The notes below the pieces were generated by a model. The model searched no databases. It saw nothing but the letters and a program-made list of their open reading frames with translations, and was not told where the DNA came from. From Xanthoparmelia taractica (lineage: Eukaryota; Ascomycota; Lecanoromycetes; Lecanorales; Parmeliaceae), in contig JANQBS010000051.1 of assembly GCA_033085395.1 (NCBI GenBank), positions 62,001 to 126,000 on the forward strand: 64,000 nucleotides of DNA, written 5' to 3'. Both the position numbers and the translations under genes were made by a program. Below, in pieces: positions 11,121 to 21,585 of the stretch. Each line of letters begins with the position of its first letter. Positions within the stretch are counted from its first letter, which is position 1.

Positions 11121-14100
11121 CAGTGAGAATGCGTCGTGACTCGTAAATGATAAGCCCACGGATATCCTTGATGTCTTTCATACTCCCATCATTCTATCTG
11201 TTATTCCCGGTTTTTCTGTATTCAGTTGTTGGGCCTTGATTTGCTACATATGAGTTGGGTATAAATGAAATGTATTAATGTCTGAACAAAAATAAATACG
11301 GTATACCAAAATGTAAAGAAAGAAAAAAATAGCGGAATTGCAGCCTGCTGCTGCAGCAAGGGAGTCCGGATCGTGGGGTTCTTTCACTTCCAGAAGAAAG
11401 GCTAAGGTAAACCACTTGAATAGCGCCCCGCTAACATCTCCCTTGTTTGCTATCCGTTGAACAAGTCCAAGCATCAGACTCCTCGGACAGCGATACATGG
11501 TTCTTGCTATGGAAACAATCATGCCCGCTCTTCTCTTTGTCCAATTCTCACCCAGCTGAACATGCTCGGCTGAAGACATGTCTCCCAAATAGTCCCGGAC
11601 TGCATGGCGCCCTCGCGAAATCCGGGTCCTTTGAGGGAAAAAAAAAAAAAACAAGAACACGTTTCGAAGCCAGCGTGCGCGGTTGCCTGCAGATTTCGCG
11701 TGCCTTGTACCTTGTACCCCAAAACTCCCATGTGCAGCCTCGTGTTTATGTACATGCACGAGTGGTCTGCAATGCAACGTCCCTGCGGCGTGCTGGCGGT
11801 TGCAAACGGCCAAATGCGCCCCAGCGTATGCATGCGAGCCCAGCTTTCTACCAAAGTATTCCCGGGACTCGCTGCATGCGTCAAAAAATCATGAACTTTC
11901 AGCACGAGGCCATTTACAGTATTGCCCTCGTGGAAAGCGTGCCAACTTGCTCGTCAACAAGTCTCACACGCGCATCTGCTGCTGCAAAGGTACCATAGCG
12001 CAAGTCGCTCACAATTGCTACGTACATAGTACATACTACATACCTGGTCCCGACTTGCCACTTGAAGAAGCCGCTCGTCACATCAGGCGCTGAAGTAGCG
12101 ACTAATGAAACATGCAACGCCGTAGAAAGTCAAAAGCCAGCTCCCGGGGCAAGGCTCAATTGGACAGTCAAGGCCGCTGCGAATTCCAGAGTTTCAGTAC
12201 TGAGTCTTTCAGACCTTTCTCGAGTTGTTGGCCCGGGGGTTTCATGTGCCTCGTGGGCGCCAACAGCAACAATAATAATCATAACATTGTCATTCAGTTA
12301 CATGATTTGCAGCATTCTTTTTGCGTGGTTTTTTGGCTGCCGGCAGATCGACACGTTGCTACTATCTAGAGATTCTTCTCCTGACCAAGATTGAATGAGG
12401 ATTTCTTATTTCCAGCCGCGATTCTCTTCACCCATTCACCGAATGCTGCAGCAGAAAGGGCCCAAAGGGTAGATCAGGCCAGCGTGACGAGAGGAGGACA
12501 ACAGTGAGGCAGGGTTCTGCATCTCCACTCACTGACACACAACCCCCCCAGTCATGCCATTCTGTAACTGACCAATAAGACGCCCTAGTAGATCCGAGGG
12601 GGTGGGTAGAAAGATCTACTACATCCCTACAACAGGCTACCATCTCGGGCACAAAAGTAAGGTAGTGTTAAACCCGGGCATGACCCTTGAAGCTGGGGGC
12701 TCTCTAGGATCTCATGCTAAGGTACTTTTGAAGTACTTTTACTCTAGCCTGTCTGAGAAGAAGGGTCACCCATATTCCATATTCCTATTCCGCAGAGTAA
12801 AGTAATCAATCATCAGACTGTTGGTTTATTCAATGTGGGATGACGTCAGGCTCATCGGTTGCGACGGAAGTGGCCCCCATGGTTGCTCAGGTTTTAGCTT
12901 GGGCTCGATAGGCTGCGCGTGAATCGGTGGCTTGAGGGAAAAGACCAAAGTCAAAAAGGCAAAAGTCAAAAGTAAGCAAGCTTCCACCACGTGGCATTCT
13001 TCCCCAATCTCAGCTTCATTTGGCAGGCGCTAGGAGAGGCTTTTACTTGGATTGGATCGGATTTTCAGATTGTCTGGCTGCCAAGACTTATCATGTGGCC
13101 CTGCACGTCACCGATCAGGTAACCCCACCCTGAATACCTTACTGAAGACACGGGTCAAATAAAAGGAGCTCAAAAAGGTAGGGAACAACATTAATTGATA
13201 AACATGTCCTTTAAATCAAACCGTGGTTATCTTACCATCCTAACATCCCAACTGCTGAACTCAACAGTGGAGATTGGCTTTTGAGACAACTCGAGTCAGG
13301 CTTTTGTTCTGTTTATAATCTCGACGAGTCATGCTTGCTAATTTTTGCAATTCTCTATGATTCATTTCTATGATGAGCGATGGAATGATGCCGAGGATGA
13401 CTGTACTTTTGATGCCCTCTTCTTCATCTTCTACCTGACTTACCTGATATCGCATCCAAAATATGACTTATGTCTCCACTCGCCGTCAGGTTTCTGCAGC
13501 ATGCACCTCTCTCACCGCCTTTTTTCATTGACTGACTAAAGTAAGTCGTCAATCCTTCCCACGCCTTTCAAAATTTGGGACCTGATGAATGCACCGAGCC
13601 TGCCACCAAAAGTCTGATCTTCTTTTCTCGCGTCAGCTTGTCTTTGCGCGCATCTCTCATTCTCATCTCTTTGCCTCTTTTGCCCTCACTCTCTCTCCCT
13701 CTCTCCCTCTCTCTCTCTCCCCTTCTGGAAAAGAAAGTGGAAAAAGATTAGATGAGGGGAAAAAGCAAAAAACACAGAGAAGCCCCGCCCAATAAGTAAT
13801 CATCTAGGTAACTTCCTACCCCAACGTCCAACTCATCCTATCAAACCAAAGCACAGTCATCCATGATCCAACTGCGAGATCCGTCATATCGGCCCATATC
13901 ACGCGATTTGATCAACGGCTCTCGGACATTGAAGACTGCCGTGGTTCCGAAGACTAAGGTACAAAAGGCCATCCGTCTCTACTGGATCACGAGCACACAA
14001 TTGCGCGACCACTCGATAATGAGCATCCTAGGCCCAAACAACGCCGACCAATGTCTATTCGTGCAAAGCATCCGGGTGTACCCGTCTACTCTGGAAATCC

Positions 14101-14919
14101 AAAAGCCTCGGCGTTTGATTACCTTGACCATGCGCTCCGCTTTCGGACTCCGAAGACTACAATGGACCTTCTGCTTGCTTCCACGGCTCGACAGACTGTA
14201 AGCATCATGGGCGGTCAATATCCGTGGGAAGCCCACTTGGAACCTGGCCATCTACTCTGGTAAAAACCGAGGTCAACAACAGAGAAGCCAAGTCTGCTGG
14301 AAGGATACTTACTCATTTAGTCATCTCTCTTTGTTTCAAACGTAATAATGTCGCTAAGGAGTTTTAGATTTTATGATCTAGCCTTGTGATGCTCCACTTG
14401 CTCTTTCGCTGCTTGAAGAAACACAGGTAGGGGAGATGGAAGATGGAGAAAGATGACGGTATGCATGTATGTATTAAATGTTTATCTGATGATAGGATCC
14501 AATGGACTTCTACCTGTTTCTCTGATTGGACATCTGGTACCAAGATTTCCATGAGAAGCTTATCTGCCATAAACTCATCTTCTAAGGTTAATACATAAGG
14601 TATAAAATTCTTGCAAAGAGAATATAGAGTTATCTATCTCATTTTGTCCCTTACTTATTTTTTATGTTCTACTTGACATCGCTGTTCCGTTGGAGAAGAT
14701 ATAATCTATTGCAATGGGGAAGGCCTTTTATCATACCTGGCTAAGGTACTCTACATATGCAAAGCATGTTCATGACTTCCCCCAAACCATCACGACTACT
14801 ATGTAGTAATCATTTCGCACGAGGATTTATCCGCGCTTCCCGAAGTGGTGAAGCCAAAACCACTGGAGTCGGAAACGAGTCGCTTCCGAGATCCGCTCTC
14901 CTCCTCAGCGCTCGTTCGC
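10222..14919. other. Gene-poor region (4.7 kb)
   Basis: The left edge must contain the missing 5' exon and promoter of the flbA-like gene. Beyond that, many overlapping frames of 60-190 codons occur on both strands (for example 11244-12394 and 13863-14263), but none has a recognisable domain or a coherent splice structure. Simple sequence includes a G run near 10540, poly-A at 11088-11116 and a CT run near 13690-13720. Confidence 0.55.
11088..11116. repeat. Poly-A tract
   Basis: Nearly pure A run of about 29 bases. It could be the tail of an old retrosequence, but no coding body was recognised next to it. Confidence 0.9.
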
Positions 14920-15998
14920 TCAAGCGGCCAACGACGCAGAGGTCCGTCTGAGAACCTTGCGAGTAGCCCTTGTCAAGCTTCCTGACACCAAAGACTTGTG
15001 CCGAAACGCCTCCTCAATCTCATTCAGCGATTTCCCCTTCGTCTCCGGCGTGAAGGCGAAGCACACAATGGCTGTGAGAAGTGTACATCCACCGAATAAA
15101 CAGTACGCCCCAAAGCTACTCTTTGCCAGCAAAACCGGGGTCGTGAGGGCCACCAGGAAGTTTGTTACCTGGTTGCCTCCGTGTGCGAGGTTGGTGGTCG
15201 ACGCGCGCGTCCGCTGCGGTTGACTCTCCGCCACGTAGATTTTGATACCGACCGACCACGAGACACAGAATATCGCGACGAAGACGTAGATCGAGACGAT
15301 GACGACCCAGCGGCCGGCTCCGGAGTCGGCGTGGACCGCGTCCCCCGCGTAAAGCCCACCGATCAGAAACATGGTGGCGCTGAGCCCGAGGCCACCGTAA
15401 ATGGTACTGTGTCGGCGGCCCCATTTGTCGGAGAATAGGAGAGCGGGGATCGTCACGCAGAACATGACGATGGCCGAGACACCGGAAGCGAGAAAGGAAG
15501 CTTCTGAAGAGCCGAGGCCGGCTTGCGCGAATAAAAGAGGTGCGTACTTGATTGGGGTCAGTGGGTTTCTGTCGCGAATTGCAATTTGAAGAATGTGTTT
15601 TTTTTTTTCTGGAACTGAATGAAGCTTACGTAGAGAACGCCATCGATGCCGCTGAGTTGTTGCATGCCAAGCAAGAAGACTGCCAGACCAGTACGCGAGC
15701 TTACATCCCGGGCGAAGACGTCGAGGAAACGGTGCTCGTTCGTGGAGCCCGGGGTACGGATGTGAGAGGCAACGCTTTGTCTGTGAGTAGCGTCAACGGA
15801 GTCGACAAGGTTGCGAGCTTCAACGCCGGCTGGCTGCCAGGACGTTCTCCGCTTTCTCACGCTCCGTATGGCTGACGCCTAGAATGTCCCACGCGGCGGA
15901 TGCTTCCGCTTGACGACCGCGAAGGGCTAGCCATCGCGGAGAGGGAACAAGCCAAAGGATTGATGTGACGACAAACCTCGTGGAAAGACCGGCGTGTT
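14920..15998 (-). pseudogene. Decayed MFS sugar transporter (lacks TM1-5, frameshifted)
   Basis: A relic of a hexose-type transporter. Three blocks read in the minus direction. Block 1 (about 15998..15866) gives a TM plus central-loop signature LVPSPRWLALRGRQ. Block 2 (about 15860..15630) is in another frame: FLDVFARDV ... GMQQLSGIDGVLY. A normal intron follows (15629..15547, GTAAGC...AAG). Block 3 (15546..14920) reads YAPLLFAQAGLG ... SDKWGRRHS ... FAFTPETKGKSLNEIEEAF and ends normally. Blocks 1 and 2 differ by one frame around 15850-15866, and block 1 ends in TGA. No TM1-5 were found upstream; the sequence there becomes purine-rich and microsatellite-like. A possible N-terminal tail lies at 16398..16631. 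Read as a pseudogene rather than a short gene. Confidence 0.8.
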
Positions 15999-16347
15999 GT
16001 GTTTTTTTGTCTTTTTCCTTTTCTCTTTCTTTCTTCTGCTCTTGAAAGATTTCTGTGGCTGGGTAATTCTTTTTATTATTGTTGTCTACGTTCGTTCTCT
16101 AATCTTGAGATTTGGTGGGAAGGAAGGATGGAAGTTGTATGTATATATGTATGTACCTATGCTTGCTACCCTTACTTACTCTATGAGAATGACCAAAAAG
16201 ATATAGGGAGAGAGATTGGGAGTCACACAAGTTTGGTTGAATATGGAGATTTGCAATGCTGTATGTACTCGTACCCTATCTATGTAATTGAGTCATATTT
16301 CATCCGGCTACCTTATTCTACTCGCCTTCCTTCACGGCCCCCTTTTT

Positions 16348-16379
<32 letters not shown>

Positions 16380-16397
16380 TCAGCGAGGTAACTTATA
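15999..16397. other. AT-rich filler between relic parts
   Basis: Pyrimidine-rich on the plus strand, with TATG-type repeats near 16140 and a long poly-T. No coding signal. It occupies the place where TM1-5 of the sugar transporter would be expected. Confidence 0.5.
16343..16379. repeat. Poly-T followed by (GT)n
   Basis: About 27 T residues followed by GTGTGTGTGT. Confidence 0.95.
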
Positions 16398-16631
16398 TCA
16401 AGACCGTACCCGTACCGACCAGATATCATCTTGCTGCGCCGTGCCTCGTGCGTGCGAGAAGTTGGAAGTGGCTCGGACTTTTGAGAGTGGTGCAGGTTGG
16501 GGCGCGGAGCTGAAAGGTTTGGCGATGTCTTGTCTCGTGTTGGGTTGGGTTGTCGAGGGGCTGTTGTACGTGATGTGAGGTGTCAGAGTCGGATCAGCTT
16601 CGAGAACGACGTATTCATCGCTGCTTTTCAT
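16398..16631 (-). pseudogene. Possible N-terminal tail of the decayed sugar transporter
   Basis: An ATG-started 77-codon frame, hydrophilic and Ser/Thr/Pro-rich (MKSSDEYVVLEADPTLTPHI...), resembles the cytoplasmic tail of fungal sugar transporters. It lies on the same strand about 400 bp upstream of the relic's first transmembrane block. If correct, the five N-terminal transmembrane segments were deleted between them. This is inference; the frame could be spurious. Confidence 0.35.
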
Positions 16632-17240
16632 TTCACTGTTTGTCGACGGGGTAGCCTATCGTTACCTACTGACTATTGCCTTCCTAGCGTGAAATGAATG
16701 CGAGAAATACAACCTCTTGCATCTCTCCAGCGAACCTGAGCGCTCCTCTATCAACTATCCTCTCAATAGACTGGTGGATGGACTCACCCACAAAGCTACA
16801 ACTGGCCTGGGATGCTAGGTGCCTACTTTATATCTCGACCATATCCCTTGTCAATAGAGTCTCAATTTCCACTGACGGGTTTCCTGAAACGCTTACGCAG
16901 GCGATTTGTCGGAACTTGGGGTAGAATTTTTACGGATGTGTTGATACTGTGTATAGGCACTGGGTCAATGAGCTATCTGATGGACAACAGTGCCGAAATT
17001 GCAAGGACTCCCGGTGGGTCAGCGATGATTCCTAAGGCCCTACATGTCTTTTCGTCTTAAAATACTAGGGCTGAAGGGGGAACGATGGAGCGTATATAAC
17101 TATGATCTCTTTCTGCTGCTAAACACCCTTTATTGAAAAGTCATATCTATATCAGTTTCTTTTCGCCCTCTCTTTTTCAGACTCAAGGATTCCAACCACT
17201 ACATCCACCAAAAAATCGAACCTCCATTCTATTGACCACA
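16632..17240. other. Intergenic, no gene seen
   Basis: Frames at 16694-17060 show no family features. The right end may hold the promoter of the relic secreted-protein gene that starts at 17241. Confidence 0.45.
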
Positions 17241-17755
17241 ATGTACACTTGCACTGCCTTCACTGTCGCAGCTACCATTTTCAGCGTAGCCATCACCGAG
17301 GCTATCGTCCCCAGCGGCCGCACCAACGTCGCCGTCTCCCCCAACACGCAATCCCTAGGTGACCTCGCCGGCGACAATCTCGTCAAGAAAGTGACCACCC
17401 TTCTTCAAACCGCCTTACGCTACCCAGCGTGACGGCATGATTGCCACTTTCGCGCAGACGCTCAAAGTGGCCGCCACGGGCAAGAACTGCCAGCCGAATG
17501 TGCGCTAGCAGTCGGCTGCTCCCTCGGCGTTAGTGGTGCCGGCAAGGGCAGCAATACTTTGCAGGAGCCTCGGATCAAGGCCGTGGGCCCTCGCCACTTC
17601 TTCAGGGGACAGGGCCTGAGCAGGATTGCCAGCGCGGAACGAAAACGATGTGCTCGGGTCCGGATAACGTTGATATCGAGATCGACGCTGTGGACGGCGG
17701 CGAGAAGCTTGCTGTTTTGTATGTCGATGTCGCTCCGTACGTGCGTGCCATTTAA
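17241..17755 (+). pseudogene. Frame-broken gene for a small secreted protein
   Basis: The ATG at 17241 opens with a convincing signal peptide (about 20 hydrophobic residues, possibly cleaved after AITEA), then a polar stretch (TQSLGDLAGDNLVKK). The frame stops at 17432. Coding-like sequence resumes in other frames. One segment near 17491-17570 gives Cys/Gly-rich text (CALAVGC and GVSGAGKGS). The last, ending TAA at 17753-17755, reads CQRGTKTMCSGPDNVDIEID and LAVLYVDVAPYVRAI. No plausible intron reconnects all three, so I read it as a gene broken by at least two indels. The family is unrecognised; an effector-like or cysteine-containing secreted protein is possible but not shown. Sequencing error could also explain the breaks. 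Confidence 0.4.
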
Positions 17756-18434
17756 TTGCTTAAGTATACTTTGGCTTATTGGAACTACTGCGGCTGTGTT
17801 TGGCTTCTTGCCGGCTGAGATCGTAGGGACTGTCGGTGTGGCTGTTGGGAGTGTAGGTGCTGCTTGTGGCTGATGTTTTGCCGCTGTGATGATGATATAA
17901 GTTGGGCATTACTGGTTCCGATTCGCTAGACTTCTGTTGTGTAATCTAGAATGCTACTCTGTGTTATCCAAATTAGTCCAAGGATATTGTTGGCTTTTAC
18001 GAGAGGCTCGTCACGCCAAATGGAATAGATCTCGAATTGTAGTTGACACAAGCCACTCTACGCTCCCTCAGCGTGTTTTCACCTCGAAAGTATCCTAGAG
18101 AGCACTTGCTTTGATGAGCGCTGACGTCCAGAACTTACAAAGTATAAGAGGCTTGGCTCATGATCTACAGCATAGAGCGGCGTTCATCCGATTCCTAATT
18201 GGGAGTGTCTTCTTGGCATCTCTGCTGCGAAGGAAAGTCAAGATATGTGTGCTGCTAATTGTTCAATTCAACGACCTACCGCCGAACGTTTACAATGCTT
18301 GTCGCCTACTAGAAACACTGGCGGACAATAATCTATACTCGTGGATGATCACAACTTCCCTCCCAGAAAGTGTTCTAAACCGCCCCAAGGCATTCCGTAT
18401 GCACCTTCCCCTACATTGAGCACAAATCGTGAAG
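17756..18434. other. Intergenic, SEC27 upstream region
   Basis: A short frame at 18111-18419 has no recognisable domain. The right end must carry the SEC27 promoter and 5' UTR. Confidence 0.5.
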
Positions 18435-21270
18435 ATGCGTCTGGACGTCAAGGTAAGCTTGCTTGAGCTCCGTAACCTCTCTATACACCATTATTTGGGC
18501 GATAAGATGGCTAAATTCAAGGCGAGTTTTCAGAGGCAGCTGTTTGCCAGGTCCGAGAGAGTCAAGGGCATCGACTTCCACCCCACAGAGCCATGGGTAT
18601 GTGTCCACGCTCCACATCTCTTATAGACACGGGCTAATAATTCCTAGATACTCACCACACTATACAGCGGTACGAAGCAATTGCTCACACCCGAACTATT
18701 TTCCAAAAGGCCAATTAAAGCTGATTGATTGAAGGGCACGTCTACATATGGTCATACGAAACACAGGTGAGGTCCACGACCAATTGCAGCAGAGTGCTGT
18801 ACTGAGATGCCGTAGGCAATTGTCAAAACCTTCGAGCTTACCGATGTCCCCGTACGAGCAGGGCGATTCATCGCCCGCAAAAATTGGATCGTGTGCGGTT
18901 CAGATGATTTCCAAGTCCGTGTCTACAACTATAATACCTCCGAGAAAATCACCTCATTCGAAGCCCACCCTGACTACATCCGCGCTATTGTCGTCCACCC
19001 TACGCAGCCTTTCGTTCTTACCGCCTCGGATGACATGACAATAAAGCTATGGGATTGGGACAAGGCTTGGAAATGTGTGCAGGTGTATGAGGGTCATAGT
19101 CACTATGTTATGGGCATGGCAATAAATCCCAAGGATACCAACACTTTTGCATCGGCTTGTCTAGACAGAACGGTCAAGATATGGAGCTTTGGTTCGGGGC
19201 ACGCAAACTACACCCTGGAAGCCCATGAGACCAAAGGAGTAAACCATGTCGACTACTACCCACAGGCTGACAAGCCATACCTCCTTACCACATCCGATGA
19301 CCAGACTGTGAAGATATGGGACTACACTACAAAGTCACTTATTGCTACTCTCGAAGGTCATACCAGCAATGTGTCTTTCGCTTGCTATCATCCTGAATTA
19401 CCCATCATCATCTCTGGATCGGAAGACGGTACAGTCAAAATATGGCATGCCAACACCTATCGGTTAGAGCAGTCCCTGTCATATGGTCTGGAACGAGCTT
19501 GGTGTGTTAGCTACCAGCGTGGGAAGCAGGGTGTTGCTGTGGGATTCGATGATGGTGCTGTGGTAGTGAAGATGGGACGTGAAGAACCAGCTGTCTCAAT
19601 GGACAATTCAGGGAAGCTCATATGGGCTCGGCACAGCGAGATTCTGTCGGCCGTCATCAAAGGTGGCGATGCGACTATCAAGGATGGCTCTCCAATAAGC
19701 CTGCCATCGAAAGAGCTCGGCAACTGCGAAATCTACCCTCAAACTCTTACTCATTCTCCCAACGGTCGTTTCGTCTCTGTCTGCGGAGATGGCGAGTACA
19801 TCATCTACACTGCTCTTGCGTGGCGTAACAAAGCATTTGGGTCTGCTCAGGATTTTGCGTGGGGCGTTAATACCAAGACGAATGATTATGCGATACGGGA
19901 ATCGGCTATGAGTGTCAAGATCTTTAGCAATTTCAAGGAAAAGGCAAATGGCGTTGATGTGGGCTTTCAAGCAGAAGGGTTGAGTGGGGGTGTGCTATTA
20001 GGCGTACGGGGTCAAGGTGGTATTGGACTCTTTGATTGGGAGACGGGTGCTTTGGTGCGGAGGATAGAAGTTGATCCTAAGAATGTGAGTTGGCCTTGTT
20101 CTATGCCTAGCAGAAACGCTAATGTGTACCTAGGTGTACTGGTCCGAATCTGGTGAGCTTGTCACGCTTGCCTGTGAAGAGACCTTCTACGTCCTCCGCT
20201 TTTCACGCGAAAACTACATCGACGCGCTTCAACAGGGTCTCGGCGACGAAGACGGCGTTGAAGCTGCCTTCGAGGTCGTAACCGACATCAATGAGTCCGT
20301 TCGTACAGGCCAATGGGTCGGCGACTGCTTCATCTACACCAACAGCACCAATCGCCTCAATTACCTGGTAGGCGACCAAACCTACACCGTCTCCCATTTC
20401 GACCAACCCATGTACCTCCTCGGCTACCTTCCTCGTGATGGCAGGGCATATGTCGCCGACAAAGACGTCAACGTCATCTCCTACGCTCTCTCCCTCTCGG
20501 TTGTCGAATACCAGACCCTCGTCCTCCGCGGCGACATGGACGCAGCTGCACAAATCCTCGAAGATATCGCAGACGACCAGAAGAACAAAATCGCCCGTTT
20601 CCTCGAAGGCCAAGGCTACAAAGAAATGGCCCTCGAAGTCGCCACGGACCCTGAACACCGCTTCGATCTCGCCCTCGCCCTCAATAACCTCCCAATCGCC
20701 CTTGAAATCGCCCGCGAAGCCGATGTCGAACACCGATGGAAAACCGTCGGCGACGCCGCGCTCGCAGCATGGGATCTTGCGCTGGCCGAACAATGTTTCT
20801 CAAATGCAAAGGATATGGGTTCCTTGTTACTCTTACAAACAGCAACCAACAACGTCGACGGACTGCGGCAGTTGACCGCCCAGGCGGACCTGGCTGGCTC
20901 CCACAACATTTCCTTCTCCTGCCTCTGGCACCTGGGTGATATCGACGCCTGCATCGACCTCCTCGTCCGCACGAACCGCACCGCGGAGGCCGTCCTCTTC
21001 GCGCAGACGTATAAGCCCAGTCGGTGCAGGGAGGTCGTTGGGAGGTGGAAGGAGGGATTGGAGAAGGGGGGAAAGGGGAAGGTGAGTAGGATGTTGGGTG
21101 TGCCGCCGGCGGGGGGGGATGGGGGGGAGGGAGATGGGGAGTTGTTTCCTGAGTGGGAGGAGTTTTTGAGGATGGAAAGGGAGGGGATGGAGGGGAAGGT
21201 GGGTGCGGAGGAGGATGGTGTGGATGGGGATAATGGGGAGGGGGCTGAGGAGGTGGATACTCGGGCTTAG
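18435..21270 (+). CDS. SEC27: Coatomer subunit beta-prime (COPI, Sec27/COPB2)
   Basis: A coat subunit of COPI vesicles for Golgi-to-ER retrieval, binding dilysine cargo tails through its WD40 propellers. Six exons: 18435..18452, 18534..18596, 18648..18669, 18735..18766, 18816..20084 and 20134..21270, giving 846 aa in a continuous frame. The first exons are tiny (18, 63, 22 and 32 nt). Start MRLDVKRQLFARSERVKGIDFHP matches the family N terminus. WD repeats occupy about residues 10-310 (GSDDFQVRVYNYNT, SDDMTIKLWDWD, ACLDRTVKIWS, SGSEDGTVKIWH). The second propeller and alpha-solenoid follow (YQTLVLRGDMDAAAQILEDI, CLWHLGDIDACIDLLVRTNR). The C-terminal ~85 residues are low-complexity Gly/Glu-rich from a G-rich DNA stretch. 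Length is slightly below yeast Sec27. Confidence 0.96.
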
Positions 21271-21585
21271 GAAGTTAGGTAGGGTAAGGTCGGGTGTGTA
21301 GAGTAGAGTAGAGTCGTAAGTGGAAAGGAAAAGCAGATTTCTTCGATGATTAGGAAGTGAAGCATGAATGAATGAGTGAGTGAGCGAGCGAGGCCGTGTG
21401 ACTAGCTAGCTAGCTAGCTACCAAACGACCATCGAATATTATACATAAATGCCTTTCTTGCCCAAGCCCTTCCTTTCCTTGCCTTCTTTCCCTTCCCTAC
21501 CCTTCTCTCCCCTAATAAATCCCTCCCTTCCCCCCACCCCATCCCATCCCACACCCCAACTCTTCCCTCACTTAAACCCCAGTCG
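21271..21585. other. Convergent 3' flanks of SEC27 and mepB
   Basis: Contains a purine-rich run, GAGT/GAGC repeats and (GCTA)n near 21405-21420, then a pyrimidine-rich tract. No gene. Confidence 0.6.

Noticed and set aside
11244..12394. Cluster of long overlapping frames on both strands (up to 189 codons)
   Set aside because: No domain, no signal or TM pattern, and frames overlap in all directions over low-complexity text; more likely chance openness than a gene.
13863..14263. Candidate plus-strand gene of ~112 codons with an overlapping minus frame
   Set aside because: No recognisable family and no splice continuation; both strands are equally open.
20203..20793. 196-codon minus-strand frame inside SEC27
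   Set aside because: Antisense shadow of the SEC27 solenoid exon.
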